Source: Streptomyces sp. NBC_00271
GTDB lineage: Bacteria > Actinomycetota > Actinomycetes > Streptomycetales > Streptomycetaceae
Assembly (NCBI RefSeq): GCF_036178845.1
Contig: NZ_CP108070.1
Span: forward strand, 2,604,001-2,668,000
Reading direction: 5' to 3'
Length of the DNA: 64,000 nt
The notes below the pieces were generated by a model. It ran no database searches, had not been told where the DNA came from, and was given only the letters and a program-made list of their open reading frames with translations. The translations under genes were made by a program, and so were the position numbers. Of this stretch, positions 15,748 to 24,317 are shown piece after piece; within the stretch, counting starts at the first letter, position 1, and each line of letters opens with the position of its first letter.

Positions 15748-17171
15748 CGCCGTCGGGGGCCGCAGGGGAGATGACGCCGTCGGGGCCCGCCTGGGAGCTG
15801 CTGGTGCCGGCCGCCTCGGCACCGGCACGGGCGCGTGGACGCGCTCTGCAGGCCGCGCTGCGCGAGGCGGTCCGCACGGGGCGGCTCGCGCCGGGCACCC
15901 GACTGCCGTCCAGCCGCGAACTCGCCGCCGACCTCGGGGTGTCGCGGGGGCTGGTCACGGAGGCGTACGAGCAGTTGACCGCGGAAGGGTATCTGCGCAG
16001 CGACCGGGGCGCGGGGACCTGGGTCGGCGGCGCCGCCCGGGCGGCCCACCCGCGCGCGCGTGACCTCGCACCGCGCCCCGCCGGGGCCCGCGCCGACTTC
16101 CTTCCCGGGACACCGGATCTGTCCCTGTTCCCGCGCGCCGCCTGGGCGGCCGCCCAGCGCGGGGTCCTCGCCGAACTGCCCCACCAGGCGCTCGGTTACC
16201 CGGATCCGCGCGGTCTGCCCCGGCTGCGCACCGCCCTCGCCGAACTGCTCGCCCGGCGCCGCGGCGTGGTCGCTGACCCCGAGCGCGTCATCGTGGTCTC
16301 CGGGGTCGCCCAGGCGACGACCCTGCTCGGATTCGTGCTCCACGCGCGCGGGGCGCGCGCGATCGGCGTCGAGGACCCCGGAAGCCCGGAGCACGGCACT
16401 CTCTACGCCTCGGCCGGCCTCGACGCCGTACCGCTGCCGCTGGACGACGAAGGGCTGGCCACCGGGCCGCTGAAGGAGTCGGGCGTACGGACGGTGGTGA
16501 CCACGCCCGCCCACCAGTTCCCGTCGGGGATCGCCTACTCGGCGCGGCGCCGCACGGAACTCCTCGACTGGGCGCGCTCGGTGGACGGTCTGGTGGTCGA
16601 GGACGACTACGACGGGGACTTCCGCTACGACCGTGCTCCCGTGGGGGCGCTACAAGGGCTCGATCCCGAGCGCGTCGCCTACACGGGGTCGGTCAGCAAG
16701 TCGCTCGCGCCCGGGCTGCGGCTCGGCTGGCTGCTCGTACCGGCGGCGCTCGCCGAGGAGGTCGTCGAGCGCAAGCGCACCATGGATCTGGGGAACCCCG
16801 TCGTGGACCAGGCGCTCCTGGCCCGCTTCGTGGAACGGGGCGACTACGACCGGCAGCTGCGCCGCTGCCAGCGCGTCTACCGGGAACGGCGCGACACCCT
16901 CGTATCCGCCCTGGAGGAGCACTTTCCCGGTACCGAGGTGTCCGGGATCGCGGCGGGTCTGCATGTCATCGCCGCGCTGCCCGGGCGGTACGGGCCGCCG
17001 GAGTACTTCCTGGAGCGCACCGCGGCGGCGGGGGTGGCCGTGCGTCCGCTGGCGGACTACGGGCGGGCGGTCGAGCGCGCCGACGTACGGCTGGTGCTCG
17101 GTTACGCCCACCAGTCCCCCGCGCGGATCCGCGACGGCGTACGTCTGATGGCACAGGCGCTGCGCGCCTGA
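15744..17171 (+). CDS. MocR-type regulator: GntR HTH fused to aminotransferase fold
   Basis: 475 residues. The GntR winged helix (LPSSRELAADLGVSRGLVTEAYEQLTAEGYL) occupies about residues 30-95; a class I aminotransferase-like domain follows from residue 120. The PLP lysine lies in TGSVSKSLAPGLRLGW near residue 318, after DDYDGDF. MocR regulators sense PLP and amino compounds and usually control a divergent transporter or enzyme, here the EamA gene. The start is ambiguous: ATGACGCC(A/G)TCGGGG occurs three times, at 15724 (out of frame), 15744 and 15771. ATG 15744 has GGGGA upstream and is preferred. Confidence 0.92.
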   Translation: MTPSGAAGEMTPSGPAWELLVPAASAPARARGRALQAALREAVRTGRLAPGTRLPSSRELAADLGVSRGLVTEAYEQLTAEGYLRSDRGAGTWVGGAARAAHPRARDLAPRPAGARADFLPGTPDLSLFPRAAWAAAQRGVLAELPHQALGYPDPRGLPRLRTALAELLARRRGVVADPERVIVVSGVAQATTLLGFVLHARGARAIGVEDPGSPEHGTLYASAGLDAVPLPLDDEGLATGPLKESGVRTVVTTPAHQFPSGIAYSARRRTELLDWARSVDGLVVEDDYDGDFRYDRAPVGALQGLDPERVAYTGSVSKSLAPGLRLGWLLVPAALAEEVVERKRTMDLGNPVVDQALLARFVERGDYDRQLRRCQRVYRERRDTLVSALEEHFPGTEVSGIAAGLHVIAALPGRYGPPEYFLERTAAAGVAVRPLADYGRAVERADVRLVLGYAHQSPARIRDGVRLMAQALRA

Positions 17172-17268
17172 CCGCTGAGGGGGCGTCCGTCCGAGGGGGA
17201 AGCCGGAGCATCCGTGGGACGTGCGCGGTCGGAGGCGGACGTCGGTGCGCTTGCCTGCGGGGCCAGTT

Positions 17269-17290
17269 GTTCACTTGTGGTTTCCGTGTG
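17269..17290 (+). promoter_or_regulatory. Possible degenerate Pho box upstream of phoD
   Basis: Two adjacent 11-nt units, GTTCACTTGTG and GTTTCCGTGTG, resemble direct repeat units of streptomycete PhoP boxes (consensus near GTTCACC...). The first unit is good, the second weak. Location about 75-95 nt before the PhoD start fits a promoter. A small hairpin GTGCGC-TGCG-GCGCAC (17288-17303) overlaps the end. Confidence 0.3.
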
Positions 17291-17363
17291 CGCTGCGGCG
17301 CACCCGTAGTTGTGGCTAGTCACATCGGCCGACTCCGTCGACTCCGTCCCTGGAGGCGCATTC

Positions 17364-18962
17364 ATGTCACACCGCCCGCAAAGCCCTCTCCCCCTCCCCG
17401 GTCGCCGCGGCGTCCTGCGCGGATCCCTCGCCGCTTCCGCGGCCCTGGCCCTGCCCACCGCACTCGGCTCGGCCCCGGCGTTCGCGCTGTCCGGGCGGCC
17501 CAAGGCGGGGTGGGGCGTCCAGACCGGAGACGTGAGCGCGCACTCCGGCCTGGTGTGGGTCCGCTCGGACCGCCCCGCCCGGATGATCGTCGAGACGTCC
17601 GCGACCGAGTCGTTCCGCAACCCCCGCAGATGGCACGGACCGCTGCTCGGCGCGGACTCCGACTTCACCGGTACGACACGGCTGCACGGACTGCCCTCCG
17701 GCGAGCAGATCCACTACCGCGTGCTGCTGGCCGACCCCGACGACCCGCGCCGTACGGGCGAGCCGGTGACCGGCACCTTCCGCACCGCGCCCGCGAAGCG
17801 GCGCCACGACGTCCGGTTCGTCTGGTCCGGTGACCTGGCCGGACAGGGCTGGGGCATCAACGAGTCCATCGGCGGTTACCGGATCTTCGACGCCATGGCG
17901 AAGGTGGACCCGGACTTCTTCCTGTGCAGCGGCGACAACATCTACGCCGACGGCCCGATCTCCGCCACGGCGCCGCTTCCGGACGGCAGCCTGTACCGGA
18001 GCATCACCACCGAGGAGAAGTCGCACGTCGCGGTCACCCTGGCCGACTACCGGGGCAACTTCCGCTACAACCTGCTGGACTCGGCGCTGCGCCGGTTCAA
18101 CGCCCGGGTTCCGAACATCGTCCAGTGGGACGACCACGAGGTCCGCAACAACTGGTACCCGGGCGAGGTCATCGGGTCCGGCACCCCCTACCCGGCCGGC
18201 ACGAAACTCGACGACCTGGCCGTCCGTGCCCGGCGGGCGTTCTCGGAGTACTTCCCGATCTCCACCATCAGCGGACGCCCGGACGGACGGATCTACCGGA
18301 CCGTCCACCACGGCCCGCTCCTGGACGTGTTCGTCCTGGACATGCGGACCTACCGGAACGCCAACTCGCCCGACGACCAGACGACCGACCCGCAGGGCAT
18401 CCTCGGCCGCGAGCAGCTGGAGTGGCTCAAGCGCGAGCTGGCCGCGTCGCGCGCGGTGTGGAAGGTCATCGCCGCCGACATGCCGCTCGGCCTGGTCGTG
18501 CCCGACCCGGTCGAGGGCAGGCCGAACATCGAGGCCGTCGCCCAGGGCGACCCGGGCGCGCCGCTCGGCCGCGAGCTGCAGATCGCCGAGCTGCTGCGGT
18601 TCATCAAGCACCGGCGGATCACCGGGACCGTGTGGCTGACGGCCGACGTCCACCACACCTCGGCGCAGCACTACGACCCCTCGCGGGCCGCTTTCAAGGA
18701 CTTCGAGCCGTTCTGGGAGTTCGTCTCCGGACCGCTCAACGCGGGCGCCTTCCAGGCGAACGCCCTGGACGGCACCTTCGGCCCCGACCGGGTCTTCGTC
18801 AAGGCTCCGGCCACCGCCAATGTCTCGCCGGCGGACGGTTACCAGTTCTTCGGCGAGGTCGACATCGACGGCGACAGCGGGGAGCTGACGGTGCGGCTGC
18901 GTGACCTGGACGGCACGGTGCTGTTCACACAGGTGTTGCAGCCGGGGCGTGTGGGTCAGTAA
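17364..18962 (+). CDS. phoD: Secreted alkaline phosphatase, PhoD family
   Basis: 532 residues from ATG 17364, preceded by TGGAGGCGC. The N-terminus carries a twin-arginine signal (GRRGVLRG followed by a hydrophobic Ala/Leu stretch and SAPAFA before the likely cut near residue 37). The PhoD metal-binding motifs are present: GDLAGQGWG, FFLCSGDNIYADGP, QWDDHEVRNNW and TADVHHTSAQHY. The enzyme is a Ca/Fe-dependent phosphomono/diesterase acting outside the cell. In streptomycetes phoD is induced by phosphate starvation through PhoP; a weak Pho-like repeat lies upstream. Followed by a strong terminator, so monocistronic. Confidence 0.94.
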   Translation: MSHRPQSPLPLPGRRGVLRGSLAASAALALPTALGSAPAFALSGRPKAGWGVQTGDVSAHSGLVWVRSDRPARMIVETSATESFRNPRRWHGPLLGADSDFTGTTRLHGLPSGEQIHYRVLLADPDDPRRTGEPVTGTFRTAPAKRRHDVRFVWSGDLAGQGWGINESIGGYRIFDAMAKVDPDFFLCSGDNIYADGPISATAPLPDGSLYRSITTEEKSHVAVTLADYRGNFRYNLLDSALRRFNARVPNIVQWDDHEVRNNWYPGEVIGSGTPYPAGTKLDDLAVRARRAFSEYFPISTISGRPDGRIYRTVHHGPLLDVFVLDMRTYRNANSPDDQTTDPQGILGREQLEWLKRELAASRAVWKVIAADMPLGLVVPDPVEGRPNIEAVAQGDPGAPLGRELQIAELLRFIKHRRITGTVWLTADVHHTSAQHYDPSRAAFKDFEPFWEFVSGPLNAGAFQANALDGTFGPDRVFVKAPATANVSPADGYQFFGEVDIDGDSGELTVRLRDLDGTVLFTQVLQPGRVGQ

Positions 18963-18994
18963 CGGCGCCCAACTCCCGTACCCTCGAAGGGTTG

Positions 18995-19029
18995 GGCCGC
19001 GCACCGGAGTCATCCCCCGGTGCGCGGCC
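18995..19029. terminator. Terminator after phoD
   Basis: GGCCGCGCACCGG (18995-19007), 9-nt loop, CCGGTGCGCGGCC (19017-19029). A perfect 13-bp stem 33 nt after the phoD stop. Confidence 0.85.
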
Positions 19030-19072
19030 GCTCTCGTGACCAGGCACGTAAGCCAGGTGATCCGGGGCAGGC

Positions 19073-19100
19073 AAAACAAGGGCAAAAAGAACCGCAAAAA
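19073..19100 (+). promoter_or_regulatory. Three phased A-tracts
   Basis: A-runs of 4, 5 and 5 at 19073-76, 19084-88 and 19096-100, each preceded by GC and spaced 11-12 bp, one helical turn. In DNA this GC-rich such phasing predicts an intrinsic bend. They lie about 75-100 bp before the ACT-GNAT gene and may be part of its promoter. No -35/-10 pair is obvious. Confidence 0.4.
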
Positions 19101-19174
19101 GGATAGAACGACACTTTACCGATCAGTCACAGACCGTTCGTGATCACGCAACACCATTCCTTCACAGTGGTTGC

Positions 19175-20620
19175 ATGACTCCAGACATGTCTGACGTGAC
19201 CCGGGCGAAGCACGGACGCCCCGTCCACCACTGGCGACGCGACGTGGTCGAGCTCGCCGCCCTGTTCACGGCCGTCGCGGTCGCCGACGCCGTCGCCAAT
19301 CTGATCGGACACGGCCCCGACGGCCCGGCCCTGCTGGTGATCTCGTCCGTGGTCCTGGTGGCCACGGCCGGATTCCACACATGGTGGGCACGCCGCCACG
19401 GTCACGCGCCGCCCGCGGGCGATACCGGCGCCCGGACCCTCGCCGTGGGGCGAGAGGCCGGGCAGGTCGGGCAGGCCGACCGGGCCGCGGCGGCGGCGGA
19501 GGCCGCCACGGGAGAGACCGTCCTGTGGCGGATGCGCACGACGGTGAAGGACGAGCCGGGTTCGCTGGCCGCGCTGTGCATGGCGCTGGCCCACCAGCGG
19601 GTCGACATCCTGAGCCTGCAGACGCACCCGCTCGCCGAGGGCACGGTCGACGAGTTCCTGCTGCGCGCGCCCGTCGAGCTGGACGCGTCCGAGATCACCC
19701 GCGCCGTCTCGCTGGCCGGCGGCACCGGAACCTGGATCGAACGGGCCGACGCCCACGATCTGGTGGACGCTCCGACGCGCGTCCTGGGGCTGGCCACGCG
19801 CACGGCTTTGGACGCCGCGGAACTTCCGCTCGCCCTCCGGCAGTTGCTCGGTAGGTGCACCATTCGTTCGCTGCCCGCCCGCTCCCCCGGGTCGGGTCGG
19901 GCGGAAGAGGGTGCGCCGGTCGAAGGAGTGCTGGAAGACACGGTGATGCGGTTGCGCGCACCGGAGGGTGGGGTGATCACGGTGGAGCGGCCGTATCTGC
20001 CGTTCACGCCGACCGAGTTCGCTCGGGCGCGGGCGTTGGTGGAGCTGGACGCGCGGCTGGGTCCGCGCATCCCGCTCAACCAGGACATGCTGACACTGCC
20101 GGAGGGTCCCGCGATCACCGTGCGTCGCGCCGACGTCTCCGATGTCGCCGCGGCGAAGGCGATGCACGAGCGCTGCTCCCCGCGCACGTTGAGCATGCGC
20201 TACCACGGGCCGGTCGGTGACGCGGACCGCTATCTGAACCACCTGCTCAGCCCGCGCTTCGGTCGCACCCTCGCCGTGCAGACGGCGTCGGGACGCGTCG
20301 TCGGGCTCGGCCATCTCCTCTGGGACGGCGACGAGACGGAGATCGCGCTGCTCGTCGAGGACGACTGGCAGCGGCGCGGGATCGGCGCCGAGCTGGTCGG
20401 CCGGCTCGTGGCGATGGCCGTCGAGGCGGGCTGCGAGAGCGTGTACGCCGTCACGCAGGCCTCCAACACCGGCATGGTCGCCGCCATGCGCGGCCTGGAC
20501 CTCCCCCTCGACTACCAGATCGAGGAGGGCACCCTCGTCATCACGGCCCGCCTGGACGCCACACCGGTGGCCTCCCGACTCCCGTACGACCAGGAGCAGA
20601 AGCAGGGGCAGAAGAAGTAG
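19175..20620 (+). CDS. Membrane-anchored ACT-GNAT fusion protein
   Basis: 481 residues. Two membrane spans near residues 24-46 and 52-68, then a charged linker. An ACT-like domain occupies about residues 115-195 (LWRMRTTVKDEPGSLAALCMALAHQRVDILSLQTHP), and a GNAT acetyltransferase fold about 310-470 with the acetyl-CoA loop VEDDWQRRGIGAELVGRLV. ACT domains bind amino acids, so the enzyme may be an amino-acid-gated acetyltransferase at the membrane; this is inference from known ACT-regulated acetyltransferases. Substrate unknown. No clear ribosome binding site precedes ATG 19175 or the in-frame ATG 19187. Confidence 0.85.
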   Translation: MTPDMSDVTRAKHGRPVHHWRRDVVELAALFTAVAVADAVANLIGHGPDGPALLVISSVVLVATAGFHTWWARRHGHAPPAGDTGARTLAVGREAGQVGQADRAAAAAEAATGETVLWRMRTTVKDEPGSLAALCMALAHQRVDILSLQTHPLAEGTVDEFLLRAPVELDASEITRAVSLAGGTGTWIERADAHDLVDAPTRVLGLATRTALDAAELPLALRQLLGRCTIRSLPARSPGSGRAEEGAPVEGVLEDTVMRLRAPEGGVITVERPYLPFTPTEFARARALVELDARLGPRIPLNQDMLTLPEGPAITVRRADVSDVAAAKAMHERCSPRTLSMRYHGPVGDADRYLNHLLSPRFGRTLAVQTASGRVVGLGHLLWDGDETEIALLVEDDWQRRGIGAELVGRLVAMAVEAGCESVYAVTQASNTGMVAAMRGLDLPLDYQIEEGTLVITARLDATPVASRLPYDQEQKQGQKK

Positions 20621-20632
20621 GACGGACACCGG

Positions 20633-20661
20633 GAGGCCCCGGGCACCTCGCCCGGGGCCTC
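20633..20661. terminator. Bidirectional terminator
   Basis: GAGGCCCCGGGC (20633-20644), loop ACCTC, GCCCGGGGCCTC (20650-20661). It lies between the convergent ACT-GNAT gene and the PLP-enzyme gene. Confidence 0.8.
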
Positions 20662-20668
20662 TCCCTGG

Positions 20669-21901
20669 TCACCGCCCCAACGCACCGTCCAGGTCGGCCC
20701 ACAGGTCCTCCACGTCCTCCAGCCCCACCGACAGCCGCAGCAAGCGGTCACTGACCCCCGACTCGCGGCGGTCGTCGGCGGCCACGATGCGGTGGCTGAT
20801 GGACGCCGGATGCTGGATCAGGCTGTCGACACTGCCGAGGCTCACCGCCGGGGTGATCAGGCGGACCCCGGCGATGACCTCGTGCGGGTCGCCGTGGACC
20901 TCGAAGGCGATCATGGCACCGCCGATCCGCGGATAGTGGACGCGGTCGACGCGCGGATCGGCCGCGAGCCGGCGGGCGAGCTCGGCGGCGTTGGCGGACG
21001 CGGCCCGGACCCGTACGGGCAGGGTCGACAGGCCGCGCAGCAGCAGATATCCGGCCAGCGGATGCAGCACGCCCCCGGTCGCGAACCGCACTTGCCGCAG
21101 CCCCCGGGCGAACTCCTCGTCGCAGGCCACCACTCCGGCCATGACGTCCCCGTGTCCGCCCAGGTACTTGGTGGCGCTGTGCAGGACCAGGCGGGCCCCC
21201 TGCTCCGCGGGGCGTTGCAGCACGGGTGTGGCGAAGGTGTTGTCGGCGAGCAGCGGAACGGACCCGCAGGCGTGCGCGACGGCGCGCAGGTCGAGTTCGG
21301 CGAGCGTCGGATTGGCCGGGGACTCGACCATGACAAGGCCGGTGTCGGGGCGCAGGGCGTCCGCGATGCCCGCCGGGTCGACCCAGGTGACCTCGGAGCC
21401 CAGCAGCCCGGCGGTGAGCAGGTGGTCGCTGCAGCCGTACAGGGGCCGTACGGCGACGACATGGCGCAGGCCGAGCGCGTTCCGCACGAGCAGTACGGCG
21501 CTCAGCGCGGCCATGCCGCTCGCGAAGGCGACCGCGCTCTCGGTTCCTTCGAGGCGGGCGAGGGCGGTCTCGAAACGGGCGACGGTCGGGTTGCCGAGGC
21601 GCCCGTAGACGGGCGGGCCCTCCGGCTCGGCGCCGTCGGCCGCGAACGCGTCGATGCGAGCGGCTTCGCCACGGCTGTCGTACGAGGGGTAGGTCGTGGA
21701 CAGGTCGATCGGCGCGGCGTGCAGTCCCCGCCGGGCGAGGTCCTCCCGCCCGGCGTGCACGGCCTCGGTGGCGAGGGCACGCGGCGCGAGGGCACGGGTG
21801 CCCTGAACGTCGTAGAGGTCGTCCCGACCGTCATAGGAGTCGCCCCGAGCGTCGCAGGAGTCGTCCTGAGCTTCGTATGCGTCGTGCACCACGGATTCCA
21901 T
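20669..21901 (-). CDS. Cys/Met metabolism PLP-dependent enzyme (cystathionine gamma-synthase/lyase family)
   Basis: 410 residues. The fold-type I trans-sulfuration enzyme features are clear: YGRLGNPTVARFETALARLEG, the phosphate-loop FASGMAA, DNTFATP, and PLP lysine in LHSATKYLGGHGD near residue 242. It acts on homoserine esters, cystathionine or related thioether amino acids; which one is not decided by sequence. The first 35 residues are an unusual acidic extension of four imperfect heptads (pattern D-S-Y-D-x-R-D), encoded by 21-nt DNA repeats. Divergent from an Lrp-type gene 60 bp away, its likely regulator. Confidence 0.9.
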   Translation of the reverse strand: MESVVHDAYEAQDDSCDARGDSYDGRDDLYDVQGTRALAPRALATEAVHAGREDLARRGLHAAPIDLSTTYPSYDSRGEAARIDAFAADGAEPEGPPVYGRLGNPTVARFETALARLEGTESAVAFASGMAALSAVLLVRNALGLRHVVAVRPLYGCSDHLLTAGLLGSEVTWVDPAGIADALRPDTGLVMVESPANPTLAELDLRAVAHACGSVPLLADNTFATPVLQRPAEQGARLVLHSATKYLGGHGDVMAGVVACDEEFARGLRQVRFATGGVLHPLAGYLLLRGLSTLPVRVRAASANAAELARRLAADPRVDRVHYPRIGGAMIAFEVHGDPHEVIAGVRLITPAVSLGSVDSLIQHPASISHRIVAADDRRESGVSDRLLRLSVGLEDVEDLWADLDGALGR

Positions 21902-21961
21902 GCACAGCAGACTGAACACCGGCCGGGGCCCTGGACGCACACTCCGTGTTACGTTCGGGCC

Positions 21962-22486
21962 ATGGCCGAATCTGTCGTACTCGATCCGGTGGATCTTCAT
22001 CTGCTGCGGCTGCTCCAGAACGACGCACGGACGACGTACCGCGATCTCGCCGCGCAGATCGGCGTCGCGCCCTCGACCTGCCTGGACCGGGTGACGAGGC
22101 TGCGCCGCGCGGGGGTGATTCTCGGCCATCAGCTGCGCCTCGATCCGGCGAAGCTCGGGCGGGGCCTGGAAGCCCTGCTGTCCGTGCAGGTCAGACCGCA
22201 CAGCCGCGAGTTGGTCGGGCCGTTCGTGGAGCGGATCAGGGCGCTGCCGGAGTCCCGGACCGTCTTCCACCTCACCGGGCCCGACGACTACCTCGTCCTG
22301 GTCGCCGTCGCGGACATGGCCGACCTGCAGCGGCTGGTCCTCGACGAGTTCACGTCCCGGCGCGAGGTGGCCCGGGTGGAGACCCGGTTGATCTTCCAGC
22401 AGTGGGACTGCGGCCCCCTGCTCCCGCCTTCCCCGCCGTCGCCCTCGGCCCCGACCTCGGCCCCGACCTCGGCAAAATCAGGCTGA
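21962..22486 (+). CDS. Lrp/AsnC family regulator
   Basis: 174 residues. An AsnC-type helix-turn-helix occupies residues 8-60 (DLHLLRLLQNDARTTYRDLAAQIGVAPSTCLDRVTRLRRAGVI), followed by the RAM ligand domain (about 70-150), ending in a low-complexity Pro/Ser/Thr tail. It senses amino acids and presumably controls the divergent PLP enzyme. No Shine-Dalgarno sequence precedes the ATG, while a TACGTT -10-like hexamer at 21950-21955 lies 6 nt upstream, so a leaderless transcript is plausible. Confidence 0.92.
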   Translation: MAESVVLDPVDLHLLRLLQNDARTTYRDLAAQIGVAPSTCLDRVTRLRRAGVILGHQLRLDPAKLGRGLEALLSVQVRPHSRELVGPFVERIRALPESRTVFHLTGPDDYLVLVAVADMADLQRLVLDEFTSRREVARVETRLIFQQWDCGPLLPPSPPSPSAPTSAPTSAKSG

Positions 22487-22549
22487 TGCCGGCCCCATGC
22501 CCGGTCGACCGGGCTGACGCGGCACCCGTCCTCGTATGAGGATGTCGGC

Positions 22550-24241
22550 ATGTCAGAGACGAAGAGCCCGCTGCCCCGCGAGGTCGCCGACGCGTACGTC
22601 GACGATCTCATCGCCCTCGATCCGGTCCTCGGTACCTACCTCGGTGTGAAGGAGAGTGCCGACAAGCTCCCCGACACCTCGCCCGCGGGGCAGGAGGCCG
22701 TCGCGGAGCTGGCGCGGACGACGCTCACCCGACTCGACGAGGCGGAGCGGCAGCCGGGGGCGGACAGCGACATCGAGCGCCGCTGCGCCCGGCTGCTGCG
22801 CGAGCGGCTCACCGCCGAACTGGCTGTCCACGACGCCGACGAGGGCCTGCGGGCCGTCGGCAACATGCAGACGGCCGCGCACTCCGTGCGCCAGGTGTTC
22901 ACCATCGCGCCGACCGAGACGGACGAGGACTGGGCCGCGATCGCCGAGCGGCTGCGCGCGGTGCCGACCGCCCTTACGGGGTACCGCGAATCTCTCGCCC
23001 TCGGCCTGGAGCGCAAGCTGTACGCGGGCCCGCGCCCCACCGCGACCTTCATCGAGCAGCTCACCGAGTGGTCGGACCCGGACGGGCAGGGCCGTGGCTG
23101 GTTCGAGGACTTCGTGTCCGCGGGGCCCGACGCCCTGCGGGACGAGCTGGACACGGCGGCCCGGACGGCCACGCAGGCCCTGGTGGAGCTGCGCGACTGG
23201 ATGCGTGACGTCTACGCGCCCACGATCGAGGGCGCGCCGAACACGGTGGGCCGCGAGCGGTACGCGCGCTGGGCACGCTACTTCAACGGTACGGATCTCG
23301 ACCTCGACGAGGCGTACGCGTACGGCTGGTCCGAGTACCACCGGCTCCTCGCGGAGATGAAGTCCGAGGCCGAGAAGATCCTGCCCGGCGCCGAGACCCC
23401 CTGGGTGGCGCTCGCGCACCTCGACGAGCACGGCAGGCACATCGAGGGCGTCGACGAGGTCCAGACGTGGCTCCAGGGTGTGATGGACCGGGCGATCGAC
23501 GCGCTGGACGGCACCCACTTCGAACTCGCCGAGCCGGTACGGAAGGTGGAGTCGCGCATCGCGCCGCCCGGCGGCGCGGCGGCCCCGTACTACACCGCGC
23601 CGTCCGCGGACTTCTCGCGGCCCGGCCGCACCTGGCTGCCCACCATGGGGCAGACCCGCTTCCCCGTCTACGACCTCGTCTCGACCTGGTACCACGAGGG
23701 CGTCCCCGGCCATCACCTCCAGCTCGCCCAGTGGGTGTACGTGGTCGACGACCTCTCGCGCTACCAGGCCACCGTCGGTCTCGTCAGCGCCAACGCCGAG
23801 GGCTGGGCGCTGTACGCGGAGCGGCTGATGGACGAGCTCGGCTTCCTGGAGGACGCGGAGCAGCGGCTCGGCTACCTGGACGCGCAGATGATGCGCGCGG
23901 CCCGGGTCATCGTCGACATCGGCATGCACCTGGAACTGGAGATTCCGGCGGACTCCCCCTTCCACCCGGGCGAGCGCTGGACCCCGGAGCTGGCGCAGGA
24001 GTTCTTCGGCGCGCACAGCAGCCGTCCGGCGGACTTCGTGGAGAGCGAGCTCACCCGCTACCTCTCCATCCCGGGTCAGGCCATCGGCTACAAGCTCGGT
24101 GAGCGGGCCTGGCTGCTCGGCCGCGAGAACGCGAAGAAGCGGCACGGCGCCGCCTTCGACGCCAAGGCCTGGCACATGGCGGCCCTGTCCCAGGGTTCGC
24201 TGGGCCTGGACGACCTGGTGGACGAACTGTCCCGGCTCTGA
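22550..24241 (+). CDS. DUF885 family protein, putative metallopeptidase-like
   Basis: 563 residues, standard length for DUF885. The family motif WYHEGVPGHHLQLAQW (HExxxGHH, near residue 381) and NAEGWALYAERLM resemble zinc-metallopeptidase metal sites. The C-terminal motif PGQAIGYKLGERAWL is also conserved. No signal peptide, so a cytoplasmic peptidase-like role is likely but unproven. GAGGATG precedes the ATG. The upstream Lrp gene ends 63 nt before it; cotranscription is possible. Confidence 0.88.
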   Translation: MSETKSPLPREVADAYVDDLIALDPVLGTYLGVKESADKLPDTSPAGQEAVAELARTTLTRLDEAERQPGADSDIERRCARLLRERLTAELAVHDADEGLRAVGNMQTAAHSVRQVFTIAPTETDEDWAAIAERLRAVPTALTGYRESLALGLERKLYAGPRPTATFIEQLTEWSDPDGQGRGWFEDFVSAGPDALRDELDTAARTATQALVELRDWMRDVYAPTIEGAPNTVGRERYARWARYFNGTDLDLDEAYAYGWSEYHRLLAEMKSEAEKILPGAETPWVALAHLDEHGRHIEGVDEVQTWLQGVMDRAIDALDGTHFELAEPVRKVESRIAPPGGAAAPYYTAPSADFSRPGRTWLPTMGQTRFPVYDLVSTWYHEGVPGHHLQLAQWVYVVDDLSRYQATVGLVSANAEGWALYAERLMDELGFLEDAEQRLGYLDAQMMRAARVIVDIGMHLELEIPADSPFHPGERWTPELAQEFFGAHSSRPADFVESELTRYLSIPGQAIGYKLGERAWLLGRENAKKRHGAAFDAKAWHMAALSQGSLGLDDLVDELSRL

Positions 24242-24255
24242 CGGACACCGACGAC

Positions 24256-24287
24256 GGCCGGGCTCATCGTGACGACCGAGCCCGGCC
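24256..24287. terminator. Bidirectional terminator
   Basis: GGCCGGGCTC (24256-24265), 12-nt loop, GAGCCCGGCC (24278-24287), between the convergent DUF885 and MBL-fold genes. Confidence 0.75.
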
Positions 24288-24317
24288 GCCGCGTATCAAG
24301 TACGGGGAGTACCTGAA

